From a virus, in the IMG/VR virus record IMGVR_UViG_3300006927_000020, positions 1-41,528 of that record: a DNA stretch of 41,528 bases, one strand, 5' to 3'. The position numbers and the translations under genes are program-made. Positions within the stretch are counted from its first letter, which is position 1; each line of letters starts with the position of its first letter. The notes beneath the pieces were generated by a model. The model searched no databases. It had not been told where the DNA came from and saw only the letters and a program-made list of their open reading frames with translations. Below, piece by piece: positions 9,034 through 17,362 of this stretch.

Positions 9034-9903
9034 ATGAGTCTCATAAATTTTGATTTAAATAGAGATGTCGCAGATTCAGTAATAGAGAATAAAACATCAT
9101 TTGAAATTGCTTCATTATCTGCTGCTCAAGCAAAAAATATTAATGTATTTGTTGTTGAAACGACTTCAACAGGATTTCTTTCTAATGCACAAGGAACAGC
9201 TACAACTATTCCTTTAAGTAGTGCTTTTAGGCATATATCTAATTACTATTTTTCTTCGACTGCAAGCAACGTGCTTCCTATTGCACATGATAATACTTCA
9301 ACTACAGGTTTAGTAAGAAGTTTACAGATTGGAAGAACAACTCAAGATGATGCAATTGTTTCTGGTACTGTTACTGCTGTATTTGCTTTTGGCACAACTG
9401 GAAATAATACATATATTGATATTCCGGAAGAAGCAATTACAGGTTCTGTCGGTAGAAAGGGTGCACTAGTTTCACAAAGTAATACATCTAATGTTGTTGG
9501 TACGATATTTTATGAATCAGGTTCATTATTATTCCACGGTGGTACTGCATGGCCTCATTTCTTAGTAAATTCATTATCTGGGTTTACATTTGGTGCTGCA
9601 GCATCAGCAGGTAAAGTTGTATGTACATCATTATCATTTAAATCGTTGAATAAATTACAAAGAACTACATTCTTTTGTAGAGCATTTAACAAAGAGTTTA
9701 ATTATACAAATAATCCATCATCAATTAGCGATACTGTTAACGGTACAATAACAGCTTCATTAACATCAAATCCAAGAACTTATATAACAACTGTTGGTTT
9801 ATTTGGAATAGATGGTGATTTATTGGCAGTTGGAAAAGTTTCAAAGCCTGTTAAAAAAGCATTTGATAATGAAGTCACGTTAGCGGTAAATTTGCAATAT
9901 TAA
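9034..9903 (+). CDS. Tail structural protein with shared C-terminal module (copy 1)
   Basis: A 289-residue, Ser/Thr-rich beta protein starting after a good AAGAGGA site. Its last 70 residues (EFNYTNNP ... TYITTVGLFGIDGDLLAVGKVSKPVKK) form a module that recurs at the ends of the proteins at 10663-12855 and 13403-14224. The three are paralogues in tandem, separated only by an endonuclease and a 2H phosphoesterase. The N-terminus also shares the feel of the 13403 protein (short strands, YFSS). Probably a peripheral baseplate or fibre-base protein; the module may bind a common partner in the tail. Confidence 0.8.
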   Translation: MSLINFDLNRDVADSVIENKTSFEIASLSAAQAKNINVFVVETTSTGFLSNAQGTATTIPLSSAFRHISNYYFSSTASNVLPIAHDNTSTTGLVRSLQIGRTTQDDAIVSGTVTAVFAFGTTGNNTYIDIPEEAITGSVGRKGALVSQSNTSNVVGTIFYESGSLLFHGGTAWPHFLVNSLSGFTFGAAASAGKVVCTSLSFKSLNKLQRTTFFCRAFNKEFNYTNNPSSISDTVNGTITASLTSNPRTYITTVGLFGIDGDLLAVGKVSKPVKKAFDNEVTLAVNLQY

Positions 9904-9957
9904 ATTTTTTGTATTTTAACTGCTAAAGAAACATATTTATAGTATAGGAGAATAATT

Positions 9958-10662
9958 ATGCTAAAAATATGTGAAACTTGTAAAGAAGAATTCAACGCTA
10001 GATTAAGTAAAAGAAAATACTGTTCTAGAAAATGTGCTAATAAAAAAGCTTGGAATGCAGGTTTAGATACTAGTGATCCTAGAATAAAATCTTATACTGA
10101 AAAAATGACGTCTACCGTTAGGAAACAATACGAAAACGGTAGGCGTTCATGGATAGAAGGCAAAGGCCACAATAAAGAAATAAGAAATAAAATGAGTAAA
10201 ATTGTTTCAAAACAGTATGAAGATGGCAGGGAACCTTGGAATAAAGGTTTAACAATAGAACAATATCCAGATACTGAAAGATCCAGAAAGAATTTTTCAG
10301 ACGGGTGGTATACAGAAAAAAGAAAAGCTTCTTTTAAAGGTTTTGGTTCTAAATTAGAATTATTTTTTGAAAAAGAATGTTTGGAAGAAAACTTTTTGTA
10401 TACAAAACAGAAATGTGTAGAAGGAAAATTATTTGATTTTGCTATAGGAAATGTATTAATAGAGGTTGATGGAGATTATCATCATTGTAATCCTAAAAAA
10501 TACACACCAGATTCTGTTTTACAAAAACAAACAATAATAAATGATCATATTAAAAATTCTATAGCTCTTAGAAATGGATTTAAAATACTAAGATTTTGGG
10601 AAACAGACATATATGAAAATCCTGAAGCTATTAGAAATAAAATAATGCAGGAAATAGATTAA
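9958..10662 (+). CDS. Free-standing homing endonuclease (zinc finger, NUMOD3, Vsr-like)
   Basis: 234 residues. Residues 4-30 form a zinc-ribbon-like motif (CETCKEEF ... RKYCSRKCANK). Two repeats of basic NUMOD3-like DNA-binding segments follow (KMTSTVRKQYENGRR, KMSKIVSKQYEDGRE). The C-terminal 100 residues are a Vsr/PDDEXK-type nuclease: FDFAIGNVLIEVDGDYHH, with the acidic pair and E-V-D-G core, then LRNGFKILRFWETDI. It sits between two paralogous tail genes with a good GGAG ribosome site and ends exactly at the next ATG. It probably spreads by cutting phages that lack it at this position. Confidence 0.88.
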   Translation: MLKICETCKEEFNARLSKRKYCSRKCANKKAWNAGLDTSDPRIKSYTEKMTSTVRKQYENGRRSWIEGKGHNKEIRNKMSKIVSKQYEDGREPWNKGLTIEQYPDTERSRKNFSDGWYTEKRKASFKGFGSKLELFFEKECLEENFLYTKQKCVEGKLFDFAIGNVLIEVDGDYHHCNPKKYTPDSVLQKQTIINDHIKNSIALRNGFKILRFWETDIYENPEAIRNKIMQEID

Positions 10663-12855
10663 ATGTTTAAAGAATTTACTGAATCTGAAATTGGACCTAT
10701 TATATATAACAATAAGAAGACTATAATTGTATCCGAAGATTCTGCGTCTGCAAGTAATGTTCATTTTTTCACAGGTATTCGTTCAATAGGTAAAATTAAG
10801 TTTTTTGATATTACCCAACCTCCAGCATTTGGTTTATCATTAGATAGCGAACTTAAATATCAATTTCTTTGTGATAAATCAACTATTCCTGGTTCTTCAT
10901 TAACAGCAGAAAGAACATCGGGTATTTTCTTATCAGATAATGATCAAGAATATGTGAGTTCTTCAAATGCAAATTCTTCAGCATCACATCAATCAATATT
11001 CAATTATACAAAAGGATACTTATATAGAGATAATAATAAATTTGTATCCACGACAGCATTCCAAAGTGCATCAACAGCAATTACAACTTCAATTATTAGA
11101 ATGATTTCAGTTAGAAAGGAACTTTTTAATTCTTCAATTGAACCTAATTCAATCAGATTGGAAATGAATTTAAGTAATACATCGGTAACAGGTGTTGTTA
11201 TAGGTTCTGCTACAGGATTAGTTACTGCTGTAGATTTTAAGAACCCAATAAGAGGTCAATCTGGTTTAGATAAAAATTCATATTTTGCAGTACCGTGGAC
11301 ATCAATGGCCGGTGCTGCATCAGCAAATGGGTCTTCAATTGATGTTGCAACATCAGGTATTACTATCGAAGCAATTATAAGGCCATATAATAACGGTGTG
11401 TTATTATGGAGAAGATTAGCAAGTGATAATTGGGCTGGAACAAATGTAGAATCACAAAATTCATTTATGAAACTTGAATTAACTAAATCGGCCGATGATA
11501 CAAGAGATGCATTTAGATTTAGTATTAGATCTGTTAATGCTAATGGAGATTTTTCCGAAGATTTTGCAAAATCAAATGTTCAAACATCAGGTTTATTTGT
11601 TCCAGATGATGTGGGTATAAATATATTTGATGGTAGATTTCACCATATAATTGTTACATGGGGTGTTAGTGGTGTAGATAATCAAGCTACTACAACAGAA
11701 TCTGGTGCTGGTGCAGTGTTTGGATATATAGATGGTTATAAGTTATTGAATAAAGAACAGGTTGAACCTAGATTAGGTGGTGAAGATGATGCTAATGGGC
11801 CTGCAATTCAAGCAAACATGTTTGAACAAAGAATTCCTATAAGATCAGTACCAATAGAGACCCATGATCCAAAGGATGCATCTCCATCTGGTAATACATT
11901 ATTCATTGGCTTATCTAATTATAATAGAGAATTAAGTGATACAACTGGTGATAGAGGTGATCCTAGTTCATTATCATCAGATGCAAATATTCGTGGGCAA
12001 TATGATGGTCAAGTTCAAAGTGTTAGATTCTGGAATATAAGATTTAATGATGGGTCTACTGGCATAACAGACAACATAAATAAAATAGTAAGTGGATCTA
12101 CATGTGCTGGTATATCATTTGATAATTTTCATAATACAACATTATCTGGACATAATAATGTAAGAGCATGGTGGTTATTTAATGAAAGAAATACATTAAG
12201 TGCGGACGATAGATCTGCATTTTCTAATACCGGAACTATATATGGAAATAGTAATATACGTTTATATGATATAAGAGATAATACAGTAACAGGTGATTTT
12301 GGAGATTCTTTTACTGATTCTGGAATTTCTGCAGTAGACAGAACATATCTATATTCTGATAGGCCTGAACCTGGTATTGTTGGTAATGATATAATGGGTG
12401 GTAGAATAGTTAGGCAAGCATTTGATGGAACTGCAACAAGAGTTGGTACTATATTTTATGATCTTGGTTTAATTATTATTGATGCTGATGATCCTAATGC
12501 ATCACTGAATTTTTTGTGGCCTTCTTCTGGAACTACTGGTGATTTTGGATTTGCTGTTACAGGTAATCTTAATACTGCATTTAATGTTAATAGATTTAGA
12601 TTTAATTCTGTCGATAGTAGAGGAAGATTGATGACAACTTCGGTTGCATCTGGATCAGAATTTAATTATACAACAAATCCAACTGGTACAAATCCAGAAA
12701 CAGAAGAGACTTTGTTCGATGAGCCAACATCTTATATAACTTCAGTAGGATTTTATAATGATCAGAATGAATTGCTAGCAATAGGCAAATTATCAGCTCC
12801 TGTGAAAAAAGATGAATCGAGAAAATTAGAAATTCAAGCAAAGTTAGATTTCTGA
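10663..12855 (+). CDS. Large tail/receptor-binding candidate with LamG domain and shared C-terminal module (copy 2)
   Basis: 730 residues. The start follows the endonuclease stop directly with no clear ribosome site, suggesting translational coupling. Residues about 200-460 look like a LamG/concanavalin jelly roll: a long strand GITIEAIIRPYNNGVLLWRR, later FHHIIVTWGVSG and GYIDGYKLL, ending GQVQSVRFWNIRFND, the usual last strands. Residues 666-730 carry the shared module (EFNYTTNP ... SYITSVGFYNDQNELLAIGKLSAPVKK). The combination of lectin-like domain and tail-anchoring module suggests a glycan-binding tail protein. No hydrolase motif was seen. Confidence 0.8.
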   Translation: MFKEFTESEIGPIIYNNKKTIIVSEDSASASNVHFFTGIRSIGKIKFFDITQPPAFGLSLDSELKYQFLCDKSTIPGSSLTAERTSGIFLSDNDQEYVSSSNANSSASHQSIFNYTKGYLYRDNNKFVSTTAFQSASTAITTSIIRMISVRKELFNSSIEPNSIRLEMNLSNTSVTGVVIGSATGLVTAVDFKNPIRGQSGLDKNSYFAVPWTSMAGAASANGSSIDVATSGITIEAIIRPYNNGVLLWRRLASDNWAGTNVESQNSFMKLELTKSADDTRDAFRFSIRSVNANGDFSEDFAKSNVQTSGLFVPDDVGINIFDGRFHHIIVTWGVSGVDNQATTTESGAGAVFGYIDGYKLLNKEQVEPRLGGEDDANGPAIQANMFEQRIPIRSVPIETHDPKDASPSGNTLFIGLSNYNRELSDTTGDRGDPSSLSSDANIRGQYDGQVQSVRFWNIRFNDGSTGITDNINKIVSGSTCAGISFDNFHNTTLSGHNNVRAWWLFNERNTLSADDRSAFSNTGTIYGNSNIRLYDIRDNTVTGDFGDSFTDSGISAVDRTYLYSDRPEPGIVGNDIMGGRIVRQAFDGTATRVGTIFYDLGLIIIDADDPNASLNFLWPSSGTTGDFGFAVTGNLNTAFNVNRFRFNSVDSRGRLMTTSVASGSEFNYTTNPTGTNPETEETLFDEPTSYITSVGFYNDQNELLAIGKLSAPVKKDESRKLEIQAKLDF

Positions 12856-12863
12856 TAAGGGTT

Positions 12864-13403
12864 ATGTTGTCTTTAGAAAAAATATTTGAAAAACAAGATA
12901 TAGATTGTTCTTATAGTAATATTCAGATAGATATGCATGATAAATTTGCACAAGAAGTTATTGATTGGTCGGCATCTAATATAATTGATAAGATAGTATA
13001 TGATAAAGAAGGTAAATATGGTAGAGAGGATGAAATTCATTGCACTATTTTATGTGGTATATTAGATAAAGATCCAGAAAAAATCAGGAAACTTAGTAAA
13101 TTTTTAAAGCCCTTCGCAATAAAAATTGGTACAATGTCCGCTTTTCGTTCAAAAGAATATGACGTGTTAAAATTAGAAGTTATAAGTGGAGAATTACATA
13201 AAATTCAAAGAGCCATAGAAAGTAATATACCGAATCATAATACATATTTGGATTATTATCCACATATTACAATATCGTATGTAAATAAAAATTCAGTAGA
13301 TAACTTTATTGGCAATAACAATTTTGAGGGAAGGATATTTAAAGTGAATACAATAACATTTTCTAGTAAAGATGGATTTAAAGAAAAATTGAGATTAGTA
13401 TAA
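12864..13403 (+). CDS. 2H phosphoesterase, candidate anti-CBASS protein Acb1
   Basis: 179 residues with two H-x-T motifs, HCT at 59-61 (IHCTILCGI) and HIT at 134-136 (PHITISYV), the catalytic pairs of the 2H phosphoesterase superfamily. The sequence before the first motif (KYGREDEIHCT) and the overall size resemble T4 gene 57B/Acb1, which cleaves the cyclic nucleotides of CBASS defence. Other 2H proteins (RNA ligase/CPDase-like) are possible. It is inserted between two paralogous tail genes and overlaps the next start by one base. The N-terminus (MLSLEKIFEK) resembles other short leader-like peptides here. Confidence 0.75.
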   Translation: MLSLEKIFEKQDIDCSYSNIQIDMHDKFAQEVIDWSASNIIDKIVYDKEGKYGREDEIHCTILCGILDKDPEKIRKLSKFLKPFAIKIGTMSAFRSKEYDVLKLEVISGELHKIQRAIESNIPNHNTYLDYYPHITISYVNKNSVDNFIGNNNFEGRIFKVNTITFSSKDGFKEKLRLV

Positions 13404-14224
13404 TGAGTGACCAAACACCTACACTCCCGATTAAAGTTAATTCGGATATTCAATCATCATATGTGCTATTAAATGAACGTGACGTAGTATATACGAATTT
13501 TGAAACATCAAGATTACTTACTAGAACGGGAACAACAACTGGGGCTGATACTTTGGCAACATCTGTTTGTGCTTTAACTGCTAATTTAACCTCTGCATTG
13601 TCTGGTGCATATAGATCAACTAGGATGTTACTTCATAAAAATCATTTTGAAAATAATACTACAGGATTGACAGTTGGAATTGGTGTATTTTCATTGAGAA
13701 AAAGATTTTTTGATAGTCAAATAGAACCTGGTTCTTTGACAGCTACTTGTAGTGGCCGAGATGCTGGTGATTATATAGATTCTGGTAGTGGTGAATTAAT
13801 TGATGCCCGTGGATCGACAGCAGTCGGTTCATTTATAAATTCAGATGGTATGTTTGTTGTTACATCAAGTCAATCTGCAATGGTGTTATCAATAACTTCT
13901 GTAAAATATAGAGCATGTGTTCTTAATACTGAATTAAGTGTTTATTGTAAAGCTGACCCTGATGAATTGAATTATACATTAAATCCTACTGCATTTAATA
14001 CTACGGCAAATGGTGATTGGATGACAGATCCATTTACAGGTTCTACTTCTGCAGCTGAATATTTCCCTGATTTAGTTTCTAGTGGTATTAAGTTTTCACC
14101 TAGATTATCAAGTGTAGGATTATATGATGATTATAATAATTTATTGGCAATCGCAAAATTTTCACATCCGATAAGAAAACCAACAGATACACCAATTACA
14201 ACACGTGTAAGAATAGATATATAG
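13403..14224 (+). CDS. Tail structural protein with shared C-terminal module (copy 3)
   Basis: 273 residues, third of the tandem paralogues. The body is Ser/Thr-rich beta, with segments such as LLHKNHFENNTTGLTVGIGVFSLRK. The module begins near residue 188 (DELNYTLNP) and ends RLSSVGLYDDYNNLLAIAKF followed by SHPIRKPTDTP. Here the insertion inside the module is longer than in copy 1. There are no enzymatic motifs. It starts within the stop region of the 2H gene. Probably a peripheral baseplate protein. Confidence 0.78.
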   Translation: MSDQTPTLPIKVNSDIQSSYVLLNERDVVYTNFETSRLLTRTGTTTGADTLATSVCALTANLTSALSGAYRSTRMLLHKNHFENNTTGLTVGIGVFSLRKRFFDSQIEPGSLTATCSGRDAGDYIDSGSGELIDARGSTAVGSFINSDGMFVVTSSQSAMVLSITSVKYRACVLNTELSVYCKADPDELNYTLNPTAFNTTANGDWMTDPFTGSTSAAEYFPDLVSSGIKFSPRLSSVGLYDDYNNLLAIAKFSHPIRKPTDTPITTRVRIDI

Positions 14225-14234
14225 GAAAAGTGTA

Positions 14235-14624
14235 ATGAAACTTAGACAATTATTTGAGAGTCAAGTAGGGTGGATAAATGGTAATGGTAAACCACTGCTT
14301 GTTGCAGGTTTTAATCATGAACAAGTAGTTGAAAAATACTTAGGGACCCAATCTGATCCTTATGGTGCAGCTTTAAAAAAAGGATGGATAAAATTATATA
14401 CATATTATGATGATGATACGGATAGTACTGATATTACATTGGAATTTATGAAAGGTGTAGCCGATAAAAATAATATCAAAAAAGCTATTGGAAAATTAGG
14501 GAAATCTTTAAAAAATGCAGAAACTTATACAATAGAAATAGTAGATAAAAACTTTAAAGTTAAAGAATCAGGTACGTATTATAATTTGATGGACTTTAAT
14601 AAAATAATAAGGAAATATGTATAA
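14235..14624 (+). CDS. Hypothetical small protein with leader-like N-terminus
   Basis: 129 residues starting MKLRQLFESQVG, a short amphipathic peptide of the type M-K-x-L-x-x-F-E also seen at the start of several other proteins here. The rest is a small alpha/beta protein (AALKKGWIKLYTYY, a helix with IKKAIGKLGKSLKNAE, then a YTIEIVDK strand). It is placed between two tail genes and overlaps the next start by one base. I do not recognise the family; virion association is only inferred from position and the N-terminus. Confidence 0.75.
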   Translation: MKLRQLFESQVGWINGNGKPLLVAGFNHEQVVEKYLGTQSDPYGAALKKGWIKLYTYYDDDTDSTDITLEFMKGVADKNNIKKAIGKLGKSLKNAETYTIEIVDKNFKVKESGTYYNLMDFNKIIRKYV

Positions 14625-16129
14625 TGGCTTTTAAATTTATTAATTCTGGTGGAACTGGATCATTTCAGACTGTGTATTCTAGATTAGTTGAAAATCCAGA
14701 TACTATAAGTCTGACTGACGATACTGCAGGTCCTTTATCGTCTAAGTCTATACCGTTTGATGGTGTGGATGATACATTACAAGTGCAAAGTGGTATTACA
14801 TTTGATAATATATCTAAAAGTGCTACAAATGTGGCAATAGATTTTTGGTTAAAAAATAGTTTAACTTCTGCAAATACAAGATATACTGTCGCTGATTTTT
14901 CTATTATAAGAAATCTTGATACTACTCCCACAACAGGGTTTGATGGTATATATTCAAGTAATGTTGTTGTCAGTGGAGCTGGAGGAACAAAATCTCATAT
15001 AGAGTTTAGAGTTAGCCATAATGATGTATTTGATTATGCACTTACATCAGAAGGTACAATTACACAAGGCACTAGTTGGCACCATGTATTTTGTGAATTT
15101 AATTCTGGTGCGCAGACAATGTCAATTTGGATAGATAGATTATTAGATAGTTCTAGTACATTGACAGAATTAGCAACAACATTTGCTGGAACTGGTGCTC
15201 GTATACCGTTTAGTACTTATTCTTTTGGGGGAAGAATAGATGAAACTAGACTATGGACAGTATCTGGTTCTGCTTCAGCACTCGGTCAAATAGGTGCAGT
15301 AACTGCTATAGGTAAAGCTCCAGAAGCTATAGCACCAGCTTTAAATGAATTTACACCATCATCTTCTACTTTAGCAGCTTGGTGGAGATATGATTCAGCT
15401 TCAGCTGTTCAAATTATTGGTAATATTGCTGATTCAATAGAAGACTATACCGATTATGATCATGATGCATCACCAGTAAGATTCACAGGTGCTGATATAG
15501 TATCAAGTGAAACAACAATTATAAATGGATTATCAGCATCTGGTAACTTGGTAAATTTATTAGGTGGTTCAACTGATCATGGAGGCCTTTTAGCCATTGA
15601 TCCTAATGATAATACATTAAAATTAGAAAGTGGTTCTGAATCTTTAATATCTGTTAATAATAGTAATTGGACAGCAACTGGTGCAACAACTTCTGTCATT
15701 TCAGAACAGTATCAAATATTCTATTCTAATTCAGCAATAAGGGTAAATACACCGTCAGCTGATGAAGGAAGTTTTATAACTATACCTTCTACACATTTAT
15801 TATATACTGGAAATAATTATACTGCACAATTTAGATTACGCTCAATAACTGGTTCAACATCAGCAAGAGTTAATTTTATTTTAGGCAATACAAGAAAAAG
15901 TGTTACAGCAGTATCAACTACTGATAATTGGGAAAGTATAAATGTTACTCATAAATTAACTACTGGATCTAGTACTGGTAGATTGGAAGTATTAACTATA
16001 GGGACCGCCTCCGGAGGCCTATTTATAATAGATGGTTTGCAAGTTATTGAAGGTGATCATCCTAGTACATTTATAGGGCATAGTAGACTTAGAAAGGCCG
16101 GTCAGTTAAACTGGCCAGTTGAAGGATAA
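14624..16129 (+). CDS. LamG-domain tail protein with C-terminal carbohydrate-binding-like domain
   Basis: 501 residues. Residues about 45-215 form a LamG/concanavalin-like jelly roll (PFDGVDDTLQVQ, VAIDFWLKN, SWHHVFCEFN, MSIWIDRLLD, GGRIDETRLWTVSG). Residues about 345-490 have the look of a CBM4/9-type or galactose-binding jelly roll: NWTATGATTSVI, YTAQFRLRSITGSTSA, DNWESINVTHKL, GGLFIIDGLQVIEG. Two predicted sugar-binding folds in one protein point to a receptor-binding tail or fibre protein. The next gene starts 3 nt after its stop. The assignment is by motif pattern. Confidence 0.8.
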   Translation: MAFKFINSGGTGSFQTVYSRLVENPDTISLTDDTAGPLSSKSIPFDGVDDTLQVQSGITFDNISKSATNVAIDFWLKNSLTSANTRYTVADFSIIRNLDTTPTTGFDGIYSSNVVVSGAGGTKSHIEFRVSHNDVFDYALTSEGTITQGTSWHHVFCEFNSGAQTMSIWIDRLLDSSSTLTELATTFAGTGARIPFSTYSFGGRIDETRLWTVSGSASALGQIGAVTAIGKAPEAIAPALNEFTPSSSTLAAWWRYDSASAVQIIGNIADSIEDYTDYDHDASPVRFTGADIVSSETTIINGLSASGNLVNLLGGSTDHGGLLAIDPNDNTLKLESGSESLISVNNSNWTATGATTSVISEQYQIFYSNSAIRVNTPSADEGSFITIPSTHLLYTGNNYTAQFRLRSITGSTSARVNFILGNTRKSVTAVSTTDNWESINVTHKLTTGSSTGRLEVLTIGTASGGLFIIDGLQVIEGDHPSTFIGHSRLRKAGQLNWPVEG

Positions 16130-16131
16130 AA

Positions 16132-17298
16132 ATGAATACAAATAATTTTATAATAGAAGATACAACAAGATTTGCTGGTAATGGTGGTTCATTTAATGAA
16201 CAACCTTTATGGGTTTTAGCAGAAAATCTAGCATTGACTGGTAGCAATTGGGTAAGCTTAATGAGATTAAGGACAGAAAGAACAGATGCTGCATCTGGTG
16301 TACTTTGTCTTAAAATTGGATCATCTGCAGGAATACAATCATTTACTGGTGCGCAGGAAATTTATGCAAATTCTATTTCAAGTAATGGTAGTGCAACAGC
16401 TCCAGGTAATGAATATATTATTACACATGTTTTAAACTCTTTTAGTAAGCATAATGTTATTGTAAATGATGCCAATAATTTATTGGGCGATATAACTGTT
16501 ACAGGCCAGGAAGTTTTACCATCGTTAAATACTTTAGGTACTGGTTTTAGACCTCTTGCTGATACATTGCCTACAGATGGATCTACTGGTAAAGCATTGG
16601 CTTTATATTACACATTCAATAGGGAAGAACTTGGTAGTTCTTTAACATCTGTTGCAGATAGAAGTGGTAATTCTTTAACTGCCAAATTAAAAGGGTCAAC
16701 TTCTGGCAATGGTTTAAGTGCGACAGTAACAGGTTGGTCTTATTCACCATGTGAAGGTGGATTTCGTTTAGATGGAGATGGATGGATAGAATCAAATTCA
16801 AGTTCATTATTTTCTTTGACTAGTGCAGTAAGTGGAGGTTATTCAGTATTAATAAATGCTAAGTTCGCTTTAACCTCGAACTCACAATTATTTTCTATAG
16901 GAGCTAGTGGAACAGAAGAATTAGGTGTATATGAAAAAAATGGATTACTTACAGTAAAGGTAGGATTGGGAACTTTATCCGCAGCAATAGAATCAGGGAT
17001 ATGGTATCAAATAGGTGTAACAATAGATACCACTACTGCATCAACTTCAGGTACTGCATTATATCTTAATGGTTCGTCGGTTGTTGTATCTGGTAATATG
17101 AATTATTTCCCGACAACTATTAATAATGACGGTAGATTAGTTATAGGTAAGGATCAAGATTTGACAAATTCTGGAATGACTGGTGCTGTAGGAATGACAA
17201 GAATATTTACGAGAAGTTTATCTGCATCTGAAGTTATGTTAAATTATTTGGGCACTATTCCTTCAATGACAGTAAAAAATAGTTTAAAAATAGGCTAG
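16132..17298 (+). CDS. LamG-domain tail protein, last gene of the virion module
   Basis: 388 residues. Residues 1-150 are beta-rich with no clear family. Residues about 160-375 form a LamG jelly roll (LALYYTFNREEL, VADRSGNSLTAKL, GGFRLDGDGWIES, YSVLINAKFAL, IWYQIGVTIDT, AVGMTRIFTRSLSASEV, where the last strand and helix are typical). The ribosome site lies in the previous gene (GAAGGATAAAA). It ends the run of tail proteins; a 64-nt AT-rich gap with no obvious terminator follows. A lectin-like adhesin role is inferred. Confidence 0.78.
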   Translation: MNTNNFIIEDTTRFAGNGGSFNEQPLWVLAENLALTGSNWVSLMRLRTERTDAASGVLCLKIGSSAGIQSFTGAQEIYANSISSNGSATAPGNEYIITHVLNSFSKHNVIVNDANNLLGDITVTGQEVLPSLNTLGTGFRPLADTLPTDGSTGKALALYYTFNREELGSSLTSVADRSGNSLTAKLKGSTSGNGLSATVTGWSYSPCEGGFRLDGDGWIESNSSSLFSLTSAVSGGYSVLINAKFALTSNSQLFSIGASGTEELGVYEKNGLLTVKVGLGTLSAAIESGIWYQIGVTIDTTTASTSGTALYLNGSSVVVSGNMNYFPTTINNDGRLVIGKDQDLTNSGMTGAVGMTRIFTRSLSASEVMLNYLGTIPSMTVKNSLKIG

Positions 17299-17362
17299 AT
17301 TTTATTAAAGATAAAATAGATACAAAAACAAAAAACAAGAAACATTAAAAAGGTTATATAAT

